From Chelatococcus sp. YT9 (GTDB taxonomy: Bacteria > Pseudomonadota > Alphaproteobacteria > Rhizobiales > Beijerinckiaceae), in assembly GCF_018398315.1 (NCBI RefSeq), contig NZ_JAHBRW010000002.1, forward strand, positions 418,637 to 482,636: a DNA stretch of 64,000 bases, read 5' to 3'. Both the position numbers and the translations under genes were made by a program. Under the pieces are notes generated by a model, which saw nothing but the letters and a program-made list of their open reading frames with translations, had not been told where the DNA came from and ran no database searches. Position 1 is the first letter of the stretch. Every line of letters begins with the position of its first letter. Shown piece after piece: positions 41,053-50,167 of this stretch.

Positions 41053-43503
41053 ATGGCTGAGAAACTCGTCATCATCGGCAATGGCATGGCTCCGGGAAGA
41101 ATGCTCGAGCATCTTCTTGAAGCCGCCCCCGCCCGTTATCAGATCACGATCTTCAACGCCGAGCCGCGCGTGAATTACGACCGGATTATGCTGTCACCGG
41201 TCCTTTCAGGCGAGAAGGCGTATGACGAAATCGTCATTCACGGCGACGGCTGGTACATCAAGCACGGCATCACCCTCTACAAGGGGCACCGGGTCGTTGC
41301 GATCGACCGGGCAAAAAAGACGATCACCTCGGACCGTGGGGTGACCGAAAGCTACGACAAGCTGGTCGTCGCGACCGGTTCCATGCCGTTCATCATACCC
41401 GTCCCCGGCAAAGACCTGCCGGGCGTGCTCTCCTACCGAGATCTCGACGACGTGAACGCCATGCTTCTTGCCGCGCAATCCCGCGACAAGGCTGTGGTGA
41501 TTGGCGGCGGACTGCTCGGTCTTGAAGCAGCCGCGGGCCTGAGAGAACGCGGTATGGACGTCACGGTGCTCCATGTCATGCCAACGCTGATGGAACGCCA
41601 GCTCGATCCCGCGGCCGGCTATCTGCTGCAGAAAGCCGTCGAGCAGCGCGGCATCACGGTTCGCACAAAGGCCAACACCCGGGCAATCATCGGCAACAGC
41701 AAAGTCGAGGGCGTTGAGCTCGACACCGGCGAGATCATCCCCGCGACACTGGTGGTCATGGCCGTTGGCATTCGGCCGAATGTGGACCTTGCCAGGGAGG
41801 CCGGCCTCACGGTCAACCGCGGCATCGTCACCGACGATCGCATGCAGACATCAGATCCCGACATCCTGGCCATCGGCGAATGCGCGGAAGTCGGAGGCCA
41901 TGTCTACGGCCTCGTCGCGCCGCTTTACGAGATGGCCAAGGTCGCGGCCGAAAAGCTGGCCGGCGGGGAAGGCAAACGGTTCGTCCACACCGACACGCCG
42001 ACCAAGCTCAAGGTCACTGGCATTGATCTCTATTCGATCGGCGACTTCGCTGATGGCGATGATCGCGAGGAGATCATCCTGCGCGACGCGTCGGCCGGCA
42101 TCTACAAGCGCGTCATCCTGCAGGACAACAAGATTATCGGCACCGTGCTGTTCGGTGAAACGGGCGATGGTGCCTGGTTCAACGACCTGAAGAAGAAGGG
42201 CTCCGACATCTCGGAGATTCGCGACACCCTGATCTTCGGACAGGCATTCCAGGGAGGCGCTTCCCCGGACCCTTTGGTGGCCGTTGCAGCTTTGGCGGAT
42301 GACGCGGAAATCTGCGGCTGCAACGGCGTCTGCAAGGGCACGATCACCAATACGATTACGGCAAAGGGTTTGACCTCGCTGGACGACGTGCGGGCTCACA
42401 CCAAGGCATCAGCCTCCTGCGGCTCCTGTACCGGACTGGTCGAGAAGCTGATGACGTTGACGCTCGGCGACACCTACAATCCAGCAGCGGTGCAGGCGAT
42501 GTGCCCGTGCACCGAATTCGGCCACGACGAGATCCGCCGGCTGATCAAGGCAAAGGAACTGAAGACTATCCCTGCAGTCATGCAGGAATTGAACTGGAAG
42601 ACCTCCTGCGGCTGTGCGAAATGCCGGCCGGCCCTGAACTATTACCTGGTCTGTGACTGGCCGGATGAATATGCCGATGACTACCAGTCGCGCTTCATCA
42701 ACGAGCGTGTCCACGCCAATATCCAGAAGGATGGCACCTATTCCGTGGTCCCGCGGATGTGGGGCGGAATCACCTCGGCCAGCGAATTGCGGGCCATTGC
42801 CGATGTCGTCGACAAGTTCGCGATCCCGACAGTCAAGGTCACCGGCGGCCAGCGCATCGATATGCTCGGCATCAAAAAGGAAGATCTGCCGGCGGTATGG
42901 GCGGATCTCGGCAAGGCTGGATTCGTTTCCGGGCACGCCTATGCCAAGGGCCTGCGCACCGTGAAGACGTGCGTCGGAACTGACTGGTGTCGCTTTGGCA
43001 CGCAGGATTCCACCGGCCTCGGTATCCGAATTGAGCGATTCATGTGGGGTTCATGGACGCCGGCCAAGGTGAAAATGGCGGTATCGGGTTGTCCTCGCAA
43101 TTGCGCGGAATCGACGTGCAAGGATATTGGCGTCATCTGCGTGGACTCCGGCTACGAGATCCATTTCGCCGGCGCTGCCGGTCTCGAAATCAAGGGCACG
43201 GAGGTGCTCGGCCTCGTGAAGAGCGAGGACGAAGCACTGGAGGTCGTCGTCGCGCTGACCCAGATGTACCGCGAGCAGGCGCGCTACCTCGAGCGTATCT
43301 ACAAATGGGCGAAGCGCGTCGGCGTTGCCGAGATCAAGCGGCAGGTCCTCGACGATGCGAGCCGCCGCCGCCAATTCTACGACCGCTTCGTGTTTTCCCA
43401 AAAATTCGCGCAGGTCGATCCGTGGTCGGAACGTGTATCCGGCAAGGACAAGCATGAATTCCAGCCCATGGCGACGCTTTCCTACCAGCAGGCCGCAGAG
43501 TGA
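41053..43503 (+). CDS. nirB: NAD(P)H nitrite reductase large subunit NirB
   Basis: 816 residues. N-terminal FAD/NAD disulphide-oxidoreductase fold (LVIIGNGMAPGRML; AVVIGGGLLGLEAAAGLRERG), BFD-like [2Fe-2S] site with CGCNGVCKG (about 420) and CGSCTGL (about 456), an extra CGCAKC pair (about 518), then the siroheme/[4Fe-4S] part with CVGTDWC (about 640) and GCPRNCAE (about 680). Reduces nitrite to ammonium with six electrons. Start at the ATG at 41053 with GGAGG upstream; the frame reaching back to 40951 overlaps narK and is rejected. Siroheme would come from the cysG product downstream. Confidence 0.96.
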   Translation: MAEKLVIIGNGMAPGRMLEHLLEAAPARYQITIFNAEPRVNYDRIMLSPVLSGEKAYDEIVIHGDGWYIKHGITLYKGHRVVAIDRAKKTITSDRGVTESYDKLVVATGSMPFIIPVPGKDLPGVLSYRDLDDVNAMLLAAQSRDKAVVIGGGLLGLEAAAGLRERGMDVTVLHVMPTLMERQLDPAAGYLLQKAVEQRGITVRTKANTRAIIGNSKVEGVELDTGEIIPATLVVMAVGIRPNVDLAREAGLTVNRGIVTDDRMQTSDPDILAIGECAEVGGHVYGLVAPLYEMAKVAAEKLAGGEGKRFVHTDTPTKLKVTGIDLYSIGDFADGDDREEIILRDASAGIYKRVILQDNKIIGTVLFGETGDGAWFNDLKKKGSDISEIRDTLIFGQAFQGGASPDPLVAVAALADDAEICGCNGVCKGTITNTITAKGLTSLDDVRAHTKASASCGSCTGLVEKLMTLTLGDTYNPAAVQAMCPCTEFGHDEIRRLIKAKELKTIPAVMQELNWKTSCGCAKCRPALNYYLVCDWPDEYADDYQSRFINERVHANIQKDGTYSVVPRMWGGITSASELRAIADVVDKFAIPTVKVTGGQRIDMLGIKKEDLPAVWADLGKAGFVSGHAYAKGLRTVKTCVGTDWCRFGTQDSTGLGIRIERFMWGSWTPAKVKMAVSGCPRNCAESTCKDIGVICVDSGYEIHFAGAAGLEIKGTEVLGLVKSEDEALEVVVALTQMYREQARYLERIYKWAKRVGVAEIKRQVLDDASRRRQFYDRFVFSQKFAQVDPWSERVSGKDKHEFQPMATLSYQQAAE

Positions 43504-43507
43504 TATC

Positions 43508-43837
43508 ATGAACTGGTTCGAAATCGGATCGATCGACGACATTCCCCTGCGTGGCGCACGCTGCGTAACCACCCCCCAAGGCCGCATCGCCGTCGTCCGG
43601 ACGGCCGATGACAGGATCTTCGCCATCGACGACCACTGCCCGCACCGCCGCGGTCCGCTGAGCGAAGGGATCGTTCACGGCACATCCATCACCTGTCCGC
43701 TGCACAACTGGGTGTTCTCACTCGAAACCGGCAAGGCGCAAGGCGCCGATGAGGGCGCTGTCAGGACGCTACCCGTTCAAGTAGCCGAAGGTCGCATCCT
43801 GCTTGGCCTCGACCTCGCGCTGATCGCGGCGGAGTGA
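43508..43837 (+). CDS. nirD: nitrite reductase small subunit NirD (Rieske-like)
   Basis: 109 residues with a Rieske fold. The cluster ligands CPHRRGPLS and CPLHNW are intact, unlike NirD of enteric bacteria where they are lost, so this one should bind a [2Fe-2S] centre. Start at the ATG at 43508, four bases after the nirB stop. Partner of NirB. Confidence 0.93.
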   Translation: MNWFEIGSIDDIPLRGARCVTTPQGRIAVVRTADDRIFAIDDHCPHRRGPLSEGIVHGTSITCPLHNWVFSLETGKAQGADEGAVRTLPVQVAEGRILLGLDLALIAAE

Positions 43838-43840
43838 CGG

Positions 43841-46513
43841 ATGGAGGATTCGACGATCGAGACGAGGACAACCTGTCCCTATTGCGGCGTGGGCTGCGGC
43901 GTGCTGGCGCGCGTCGCCGGGAACAGAGAGGTTTCCGTTCGCGGCGATCCTGACCACCCCGCCAACTTCGGCAAGCTTTGCTCGAAGGGCTCTGCGCTCG
44001 GTGCGACGACGGGGCTCGACGGGCGCCTCTTGAAGCCCGCGGTCAACGGACGCGAGACGTCTTGGGACGAGGCGCTGGATCTCGTCGCTCGCCGGCTCAC
44101 ACGGACCATCATGGACCACGGACCAGACGCCGTTGCGTTCTACGTGTCCGGCCAGATGCTGACCGAAGACTATTACGTCGCCAACAAACTGATGAAAGGC
44201 TTCATCGGCTCCGCCAATATCGACACCAACTCGCGGCTGTGCATGGCATCGTCCGTCGCGGGCCACCGCCGGGCCTTCGGTGAGGACATCGTGCCTGGGG
44301 TCTATGAGGACCTGGAGCAAGCCGACCTCGTTGTCCTCACTGGGTCCAACGCGGCGTGGTGCCACCCGATCCTCTATCAGCGCGTGCTCGCCGCACGGAG
44401 CGAACGTGCGATGAAGATCGTCGTGATCGACCCGCGCCAAACGGCCACCGCGGTCGAGAGCGACCTGCACCTTGCACTTGATCCGGGCACGGACGTGTTG
44501 CTGTTCAACGGGCTCCTGGCGCATCTGACGCGGGAGAACGCGATTGACCAAGACTTCGTGGCGAGCCGGACCTCGGGCTTCGCCGCAACCCGCGACGTGG
44601 CACAGGCCGATGCTCCGTCGATCGAGGCTGTGGCCGAGGGCTGTGGACTGGCCGCGAGGGATATCCGCCATTTCTACGAAATGTTCGCGACGACGGAGAA
44701 AGTCGTTACGGTGTATAGCCAAGGCGTCAACCAGTCGGCACATGGCACCGACAAGGTCAACGCGATCATCAACTGCCATCTTGCTACCGGGCGCATAGCA
44801 AAGCCCGGGATGGGGCCATTCTCCGTCACCGGTCAGCCCAACGCCATGGGCGGCCGCGAGGTCGGGGGCCTGGCCAACCAGCTTGCTGCCCATATGAGTT
44901 TTGAGGATCCCGCCGACGTCGATCGCGTAGCGCGTTTCTGGAAAGCTTCGGGCATCGCCAGGACTAGCGGCCCGAAAGCCGTGGACATGTTTCGCGCGGC
45001 CGGGGACGGGCGGATCAAGGCGCTCTGGATCATGGGCACCAATCCAGCGGTCAGCATGCCCGATGCAACGCGGGTACGGGAAGCATTGAAGGTTTGTGAT
45101 TTCGTCATCGTCTCGGATGTCACCCGCACCGACACGACGCGCTACGCCGATGTGCTGCTGCCGGCTGCCGCCTGGGGCGAAAAGAGCGGTACGGTCACCA
45201 ACTCCGAACGACGGCTCTCCCGCCAGCGTCCATTCCTGCCGCTGCCGGGCGAGGCGCGCGAAGATTGGCGGATCATCTGCGAGGTCGCAAGGCGCATGGG
45301 TTTTGCCGACGCCTTCGCATTTGACGGAACGGCCGCCATCTTTCGCGAGCATGCGGCGCTCTCAGCCTTTGAGAACCGGGGCGAGAGATTGTTTGATATC
45401 GGCGCCTTTGCGGCCATCCCGGATGACGACTACGAGCGGTTCCCGCCGCGCCTTTGGCCGCAATCCGGAAACGGGCCAACCCACGCGCGCCTGGTTACAA
45501 GTGGACGCTTCCCGACGCCGGACGGGCGCGCGCGCTTTGTTCCCGTGCGGCAGGAGGGGGGGGCAAAAGCAGTGAGCTCGGCTTTCCCTCTCCGGCTTAA
45601 CACCGGCCGCTCGCGGGACCAGTGGCATACGATGACACGCACAGGGCTGGTACCTCGGCTTATGGCCAACGCGCCTCAGCCGATGGTCGATCTCCATCCG
45701 CACGATGCAGCCACAAACGGTCTCGCCGAGGGTGACCTCGCTTTGCTGAAAACCCCGTACGGCTTCGCGCGTGCCAAGGCCCACCTCACAGAAAGTCAAA
45801 AGCCCGGCGATGCCTTTCTGCCGATCCACTGGAGCGGACAGTTTGCGTCGAGCGCCGGCGCCGGCGCTCTCGCATGCCCGGCAACAGACGCGTTCTCCGG
45901 ACAGCCCGAGTTGAAGTCCGTGCCGCTGCGGATCGAGCGCGAGGTCGTTGCCTGGGAGGGAGTACTGATCACGCGGCGCGATCTGCGCCCGACCGGTTTC
46001 GTCCACTGGAGCAGGCAACGTGTCGAGGGTGGCTGGGTGTACGAATTCTGCGGCGGGGAACCCCCCGACCAAGGAATTCTGCTCACCCGGAAATTCATCG
46101 AGGCTTTTCCCGCGGATCGCCTTCAGGAGTACCGCGACCGAAAGGGTCTCTCTTACCGGGCGGCTGTCGTCGACGACGAGGGGCATATGGCCGAAGCGCT
46201 TCTCGTCGCGCAAGTCGGACTGCTACCGGCGCACGACTGGCTGGTCTCGCTACTGGGCGCAAGGCGGGCCCTGACAATGCAGGACCGCCAAGTCCTCCTG
46301 TCGGGCCGCTCGCCGTCCCCAGCTCCATCCATCGGGCGAATTGTCTGCTCATGCTTCAACGTCGGAGCCAACCAGATCGCCTCCGCCGTCGCTGCCGGCT
46401 GCCAGAGCCTGCTGTCCATCGGCGAAACCCTCAACGCGGGGACCAATTGCGGCTCGTGCCGCTCCGAAATCAGGAGCATCATCGATGCAGGTCGTATCCA
46501 GGCGGCCGAATGA
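43841..46513 (+). CDS. nasA: assimilatory nitrate reductase catalytic subunit
   Basis: 890-residue molybdopterin enzyme. N-terminal [4Fe-4S] ligands Cys12, Cys15, Cys19 and Cys47 (CPYCGVGC ... LCSKG), the bis-MGD domains (DTNSRLCMASSV with the likely Mo-ligand Cys, QGVNQSAHGTDKVNAI, GTNPAVSMPD) and a C-terminal BFD-type [2Fe-2S] domain (CSCFNVG at about 834, then CGSC). No signal peptide, so cytoplasmic. Reduces nitrate to nitrite. ATG at 43841, three bases behind nirD. No separate flavoprotein electron-transfer subunit lies nearby; the C-terminal cluster may take electrons from ferredoxin or a remote partner. Confidence 0.95.
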   Translation: MEDSTIETRTTCPYCGVGCGVLARVAGNREVSVRGDPDHPANFGKLCSKGSALGATTGLDGRLLKPAVNGRETSWDEALDLVARRLTRTIMDHGPDAVAFYVSGQMLTEDYYVANKLMKGFIGSANIDTNSRLCMASSVAGHRRAFGEDIVPGVYEDLEQADLVVLTGSNAAWCHPILYQRVLAARSERAMKIVVIDPRQTATAVESDLHLALDPGTDVLLFNGLLAHLTRENAIDQDFVASRTSGFAATRDVAQADAPSIEAVAEGCGLAARDIRHFYEMFATTEKVVTVYSQGVNQSAHGTDKVNAIINCHLATGRIAKPGMGPFSVTGQPNAMGGREVGGLANQLAAHMSFEDPADVDRVARFWKASGIARTSGPKAVDMFRAAGDGRIKALWIMGTNPAVSMPDATRVREALKVCDFVIVSDVTRTDTTRYADVLLPAAAWGEKSGTVTNSERRLSRQRPFLPLPGEAREDWRIICEVARRMGFADAFAFDGTAAIFREHAALSAFENRGERLFDIGAFAAIPDDDYERFPPRLWPQSGNGPTHARLVTSGRFPTPDGRARFVPVRQEGGAKAVSSAFPLRLNTGRSRDQWHTMTRTGLVPRLMANAPQPMVDLHPHDAATNGLAEGDLALLKTPYGFARAKAHLTESQKPGDAFLPIHWSGQFASSAGAGALACPATDAFSGQPELKSVPLRIEREVVAWEGVLITRRDLRPTGFVHWSRQRVEGGWVYEFCGGEPPDQGILLTRKFIEAFPADRLQEYRDRKGLSYRAAVVDDEGHMAEALLVAQVGLLPAHDWLVSLLGARRALTMQDRQVLLSGRSPSPAPSIGRIVCSCFNVGANQIASAVAAGCQSLLSIGETLNAGTNCGSCRSEIRSIIDAGRIQAAE

Positions 46514-47945
46514 TGCGGGCCCCGCCCGTATCCGGCCCTTGTCCGTACTACCCGTCTTCCTCGACCTCGGCGGAAGGCGGGCCGTCGTCGCCGGCGGCAG
46601 CGACGCCGCGGCTTGGAAGGCGGAACTGCTGGCAGCAGCCGGCGCGCAGCTCGATGTCTATGCGCGGGACGGTGAACTGTCGGAAGATATGGCTCGGGTG
46701 GTCGGAAGCAGCGCGGCCATCACGTATCACGCCCGCCAATGGACACCCGCTGATCTGAGTGGCGCTCACGTGGCACTCGCGGATCTTGATGCAGAGGCCG
46801 CGTTCGATTTCGAGCGCGCCGCACGCAACGCCGGGGCCGCCTGCAATGTGATCGACAAGCCAGCTTTCTGCCATTTCCAGTTCGGCGCGATCGTCAATCG
46901 CTCGCCCGTCGTCATCGGTATTTCCACCTCAGGTGCCTCGCCCATCCTGGGTCAAGCCATCCGTCGCCGGATCGAGACGTTGCTTCCGCCATCGCTGGCA
47001 CGATGGGCTGCCCTCGCCCGCGATATGCGCGATCGTGTCACGGGGGAGCTCATAGGGAGCAAGCGCCGACGATTGTTCTGGGAGAGACTTGCTGAGCGCG
47101 CCTTCGGGCCAGCGCCTGGTGCCAGAACAGAGGCGGATCTCCACGAAGCCATCGCGTTCGGGCAGACCTTATCGACCACCGGTCATGTGAGTTTCGTGGG
47201 AGCTGGTCCAGGGGACGCCGAATACCTGACGCTGAAAGCAGTGCGGGCCTTGCAGGCAGCCGACGTCATCCTGTTCGACGACCTCGTCTCCGAAGAGGTT
47301 TTGGAACTTGCCCGGCGCGAAGCGAAGCGCGTCCTTGTCGGTAAACGGGCCGGGCGGCCAAGTTGCAAGCAGGACGAGATCAACGCGATGATGGTGGCGC
47401 TCGCAAAGGGCGGGCGCCGGATCGTGCGTCTGAAATCCGGCGACCCGATGATCTTCGGTCGTGCCGGCGAGGAGATCGCCGCTCTTGAGAAGCACGGGAT
47501 AAGCTATGACGTCGTACCCGGCATCACCGCCGGCCTCGCTTTAGCGGCGTTTCTCGGCGTGTCGCTGACCCACCGCGACCATGCCCGTTCTGTGCGCTTC
47601 GTAACAGGGCACTCCAAACATGGAGGCCTTCCGGAGGATCTCGATTGGCGTGCCATTGCCGATCCCACGGCGACGACGATCTTTTACATGGGCGGACGGA
47701 CAGCAGCCCCAATTTGCGAACGGCTGACACGGGAGGGGCTTTCCCCGCTAACGCCGATTACCGTTGCTGCCTCGATCGGCCGCGCGCGGCAGGTCGTCAA
47801 ATCTGGAATGCTGAAAGATCTTCCGGCCTTGTCGGCGACGTTGGATGCTGCTGAGCCCATTCTGATCGGCATTGGGACAGTTTTTCAGGGGCACGCGGCC
47901 GAAGACGCGAGTGTTGCAAAGGCGCGCTACGGCCGAGCCTCCTGA
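46485..47945 (+). CDS. cysG: siroheme synthase CysG (dehydrogenase/ferrochelatase + SUMT)
   Basis: 486 residues, bifunctional form. N-terminal Rossmann part (FLDLGGRRAVVAGGSDAAAWKAELL; the usual GGG is GGS) for precorrin-2 oxidation and iron insertion, and a C-terminal uroporphyrinogen-III methyltransferase from about residue 235 (VGAGPGDAEYLTLKA, LVGKRAGRPSCKQDEIN, RLKSGDPMIFGRAGEE, VPGITAG). Provides siroheme for NirB. Start at the ATG at 46485 with AGGAG eight bases before it, overlapping nasA by 29 bases; the frame back to 46341 is rejected. Last gene of the nas operon. Confidence 0.94.
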   Translation: MQVVSRRPNDAGPARIRPLSVLPVFLDLGGRRAVVAGGSDAAAWKAELLAAAGAQLDVYARDGELSEDMARVVGSSAAITYHARQWTPADLSGAHVALADLDAEAAFDFERAARNAGAACNVIDKPAFCHFQFGAIVNRSPVVIGISTSGASPILGQAIRRRIETLLPPSLARWAALARDMRDRVTGELIGSKRRRLFWERLAERAFGPAPGARTEADLHEAIAFGQTLSTTGHVSFVGAGPGDAEYLTLKAVRALQAADVILFDDLVSEEVLELARREAKRVLVGKRAGRPSCKQDEINAMMVALAKGGRRIVRLKSGDPMIFGRAGEEIAALEKHGISYDVVPGITAGLALAAFLGVSLTHRDHARSVRFVTGHSKHGGLPEDLDWRAIADPTATTIFYMGGRTAAPICERLTREGLSPLTPITVAASIGRARQVVKSGMLKDLPALSATLDAAEPILIGIGTVFQGHAAEDASVAKARYGRAS

Positions 47946-48279
47946 ACAGCGCTCGATCAAGCATCCGAATTCTGGCCGACGCGAACAAGGTTCGACGAGC
48001 GAAGGATGGAAGGCGAGGCATCCAGCTTCCATGCCTTGGCGCAACACAGACGATCCCCGGAATTTTTTTTGGCGTCGGCCACCCTCGGCGCGAAATCTCG
48101 TGCTGCTGATCTAACGCCGAACCGAAGTCCCGCGCACACGCGGCTGTGCCTCCTTATTCACAAGCTCAAACGTCCTCGTCGACCTCAGCGACATGCCATT
48201 GTCGGGCGTTCGATGGCCAAGCTCAATCGGCGTACAGGCCGTTACGGCAGCCGCGCGAATTCATGGTTGACTCAAAACC
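47946..48279. other. intergenic region after cysG
   Basis: 334 bases. ATGGAAG (48006-48012) and CTTCCAT (48026-48032) form a 7-bp hairpin, and a T run of eight stands at about 48063-48070, too far away for a classic terminator. A frame runs through here into the iclR gene, but its translation has no family likeness. Confidence 0.4.
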
Positions 48280-48310
48280 TGAACCGTGTTCAAAAAATGA
48301 ACGTTGTTCA
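48280..48310. promoter_or_regulatory. tandem candidate IclR operators
   Basis: TGAACCGTGTTCA (48280-48292) and TGAACGTTGTTCA (48298-48310) are near-identical repeats with TGAAC/GTTCA arms, 18 bp apart. They lie just upstream of the preferred start codon of the iclR gene and overlap an alternative start at 48297, consistent with autoregulation. Confidence 0.6.
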
Positions 48311-48323
48311 GAAAGACGATGTC

Positions 48324-49127
48324 ATGGCCGCTTCGCTCCTCGATCGCGCGTTAAACACGCTGGAACTGATGTCCACGAGACTTGGCGGCGTCAGCGTCAC
48401 ACAGGTGGCCGACGAGATCGGGCTGCCGAAGAGCGGCGCGCACCGCCTGCTCACCGAGCTCATCCGCCTCGGCTACGTCCGCCAGGACACCGAAACCGAG
48501 CGCTATCATCTCACCACGCGGCTGATCTCTATCGGCCTCGCCTATCTCTCAGCGAGCGGCATTACCGACATATCCCAGCCGATCCTCGACCGCCTCGCTG
48601 AGGAAAGCGGAGAGCTCGTCCGCATGACCGTGGTCGACGGCGACCATTTGACGTGGGTTGCGAAGGCGCAAGGCGCTCGGTCCGGCCTCCGTTATGACCC
48701 CGAAATGGGGGGGCATCCTGTCCTGTTTTGCACCGCAACCGGACAGGCCTGGCTCGCAAGCTTCAGTGACGACGAGGCGATCGCCCGCGTCGCCAGGCAG
48801 GGTTTCGGCAAGCTCGACGAGCACGGGCCGAACGCACCGCGCACGATCTCCGCCTTGGTCGAGGCCCTCGTCCGCACTCGCAGCAAGGGATACGCTTATG
48901 TTGACCAGGCCGCCGAGGCGGGCACCTCGGCGCTCTCGGCTGCCGTTCTGCACCCGCGCACAGGCGTCGCGATCGGCACCGTCAGCATCGCCGGTCCTTC
49001 CGCCCGGTTGACACCGGACCACGCCGTGCGGCTCGCGCCTCTTCTGCTCGCGGCCGCCAAAGAACTGTCTGCGACAAGCGCCGGCTCCGAGCTCTTCACT
49101 GACAAGGCCCTCGCCCGCGCAGGCTGA
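48324..49127 (+). CDS. IclR family transcriptional regulator
   Basis: 267 residues: winged helix-turn-helix (LLDRALNTLELMSTRLGGVSVTQVADEIGLPKSGAHRLLTEL in parts, residues about 4-45) and IclR effector domain (residues about 75-255; GHPVLFCTATGQAWLASF, KGYAYVDQAAEAGTSALSA). Start at the ATG at 48324; an ATG at 48297 lies within the operator repeats. It precedes the DapA-like gene by 24 bp in the same direction and probably controls this sugar-acid operon, as KDG-type IclR regulators do. Confidence 0.9.
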   Translation: MAASLLDRALNTLELMSTRLGGVSVTQVADEIGLPKSGAHRLLTELIRLGYVRQDTETERYHLTTRLISIGLAYLSASGITDISQPILDRLAEESGELVRMTVVDGDHLTWVAKAQGARSGLRYDPEMGGHPVLFCTATGQAWLASFSDDEAIARVARQGFGKLDEHGPNAPRTISALVEALVRTRSKGYAYVDQAAEAGTSALSAAVLHPRTGVAIGTVSIAGPSARLTPDHAVRLAPLLLAAAKELSATSAGSELFTDKALARAG

Positions 49128-49151
49128 ACGAAGTCACAAGAGGACAAACCA

Positions 49152-50123
49152 ATGACCGCTCCGACGGCGCTCACGCGAGCGCCCGCGCCGTTGCGCAAAG
49201 CTGTGCTGGCGCGCCCCTTCAAGGGCGTAATTTCCGCCCCGTTCATGCCGATGCAGGGAGATGGGGAGATCGACTGGATCTCGCTGCGACATTATATGCG
49301 CTGGATCGCTGACCAAAATCCAAGCGCAATAGCTGTCAACATGGACGCCGCGGAAGCGCCGGCGCTCAGCAATGCCGAACGCGTCGAGGTGATGCGAGTC
49401 TGCGCGGAAGTCGTCGCGGGCCGGGTGCCGCTGGTCTGCGGCCTGATAGGCGGGGCGACGGACCAGATGATCGCGCACGGCCGCGACCTCGTCGCGGCCG
49501 GTGCCGAAGGCTTCTGCGTCTTCCCACCCTTCCCGGTCTTCATGGGGGCGCCTATCCCACCCGAGATGATCCGGCGCTTCCACGCCGACATCGCCGACGC
49601 GCTCGGTCTACCACTCATTGCCTTCCAGTTCCCGCGTGGCTGGGGTCCCGACTATTCCGGCGAGATGCTCGACGCGCTGGCCTCAATCCCGCAGGTCATT
49701 GCGATCAAGGAATCATCCTTCGACGCCAATCAGACCATCCAGTCGGTCCAGAGCGTGAAAGCGCTGCCTGACCCCATCGGGATTCTCACCGGCAGCGACA
49801 CATTCATTTACGAAGCGATCCTCATGGGGTGCGACGGCGCGCTGATCGGCTTCGCGGGAACCGCGGTGGCCGAGCTCGTGGCGATGAACGAGGCCGTCCA
49901 GAATGGCGACGCCCAGAAAGGCCGCGAGATCTGGGAGCGACTGGCGCCGGTCGCCCGCTACTGCTGGCGCGCACCCATCCGCGATTTTCGCCCGCGCATG
50001 AAGGAGATCCTACGCCTGCAGGGCTTGATCGCCGACGGGGCCGTCCGTCGGCCCCAGCTCGGTATCTCGGCCAACGAAAAGGGCGCGCTTGCCCATTTGG
50101 CACGAACCGCCGGGTTGATCTGA
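49152..50123 (+). CDS. DapA/NAL-superfamily aldolase or dehydratase
   Basis: 323-residue TIM barrel of the dihydrodipicolinate synthase family. The Schiff-base Lys is Lys186 in VIAIKESSFD. The Tyr that normally relays protons (YNVP block) is Phe158 in IAFQFPRGWG, and the GTTGE loop reads NMDAAEA, so this is not a lysine-pathway DapA; a sugar-acid aldolase or dehydratase with altered chemistry is more likely. AGAGG lies at good spacing before the ATG. First enzyme gene of an operon with ABC import, 2-hydroxyacid dehydrogenase and isomerase genes. Confidence 0.86.
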   Translation: MTAPTALTRAPAPLRKAVLARPFKGVISAPFMPMQGDGEIDWISLRHYMRWIADQNPSAIAVNMDAAEAPALSNAERVEVMRVCAEVVAGRVPLVCGLIGGATDQMIAHGRDLVAAGAEGFCVFPPFPVFMGAPIPPEMIRRFHADIADALGLPLIAFQFPRGWGPDYSGEMLDALASIPQVIAIKESSFDANQTIQSVQSVKALPDPIGILTGSDTFIYEAILMGCDGALIGFAGTAVAELVAMNEAVQNGDAQKGREIWERLAPVARYCWRAPIRDFRPRMKEILRLQGLIADGAVRRPQLGISANEKGALAHLARTAGLI

Positions 50124-50167
50124 ACGATAAACGTCCGGACGGCGATCCGGACCGGAGGAGGAAAATC

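Noticed and set aside
43769-45352. 527-codon open frame on the minus strand across nirD/nasA
   Set aside because: It mirrors the nasA gene, whose motifs are complete on the plus strand; the minus translation is His/Arg-rich with no family likeness. Long antisense frames are normal at this GC content.
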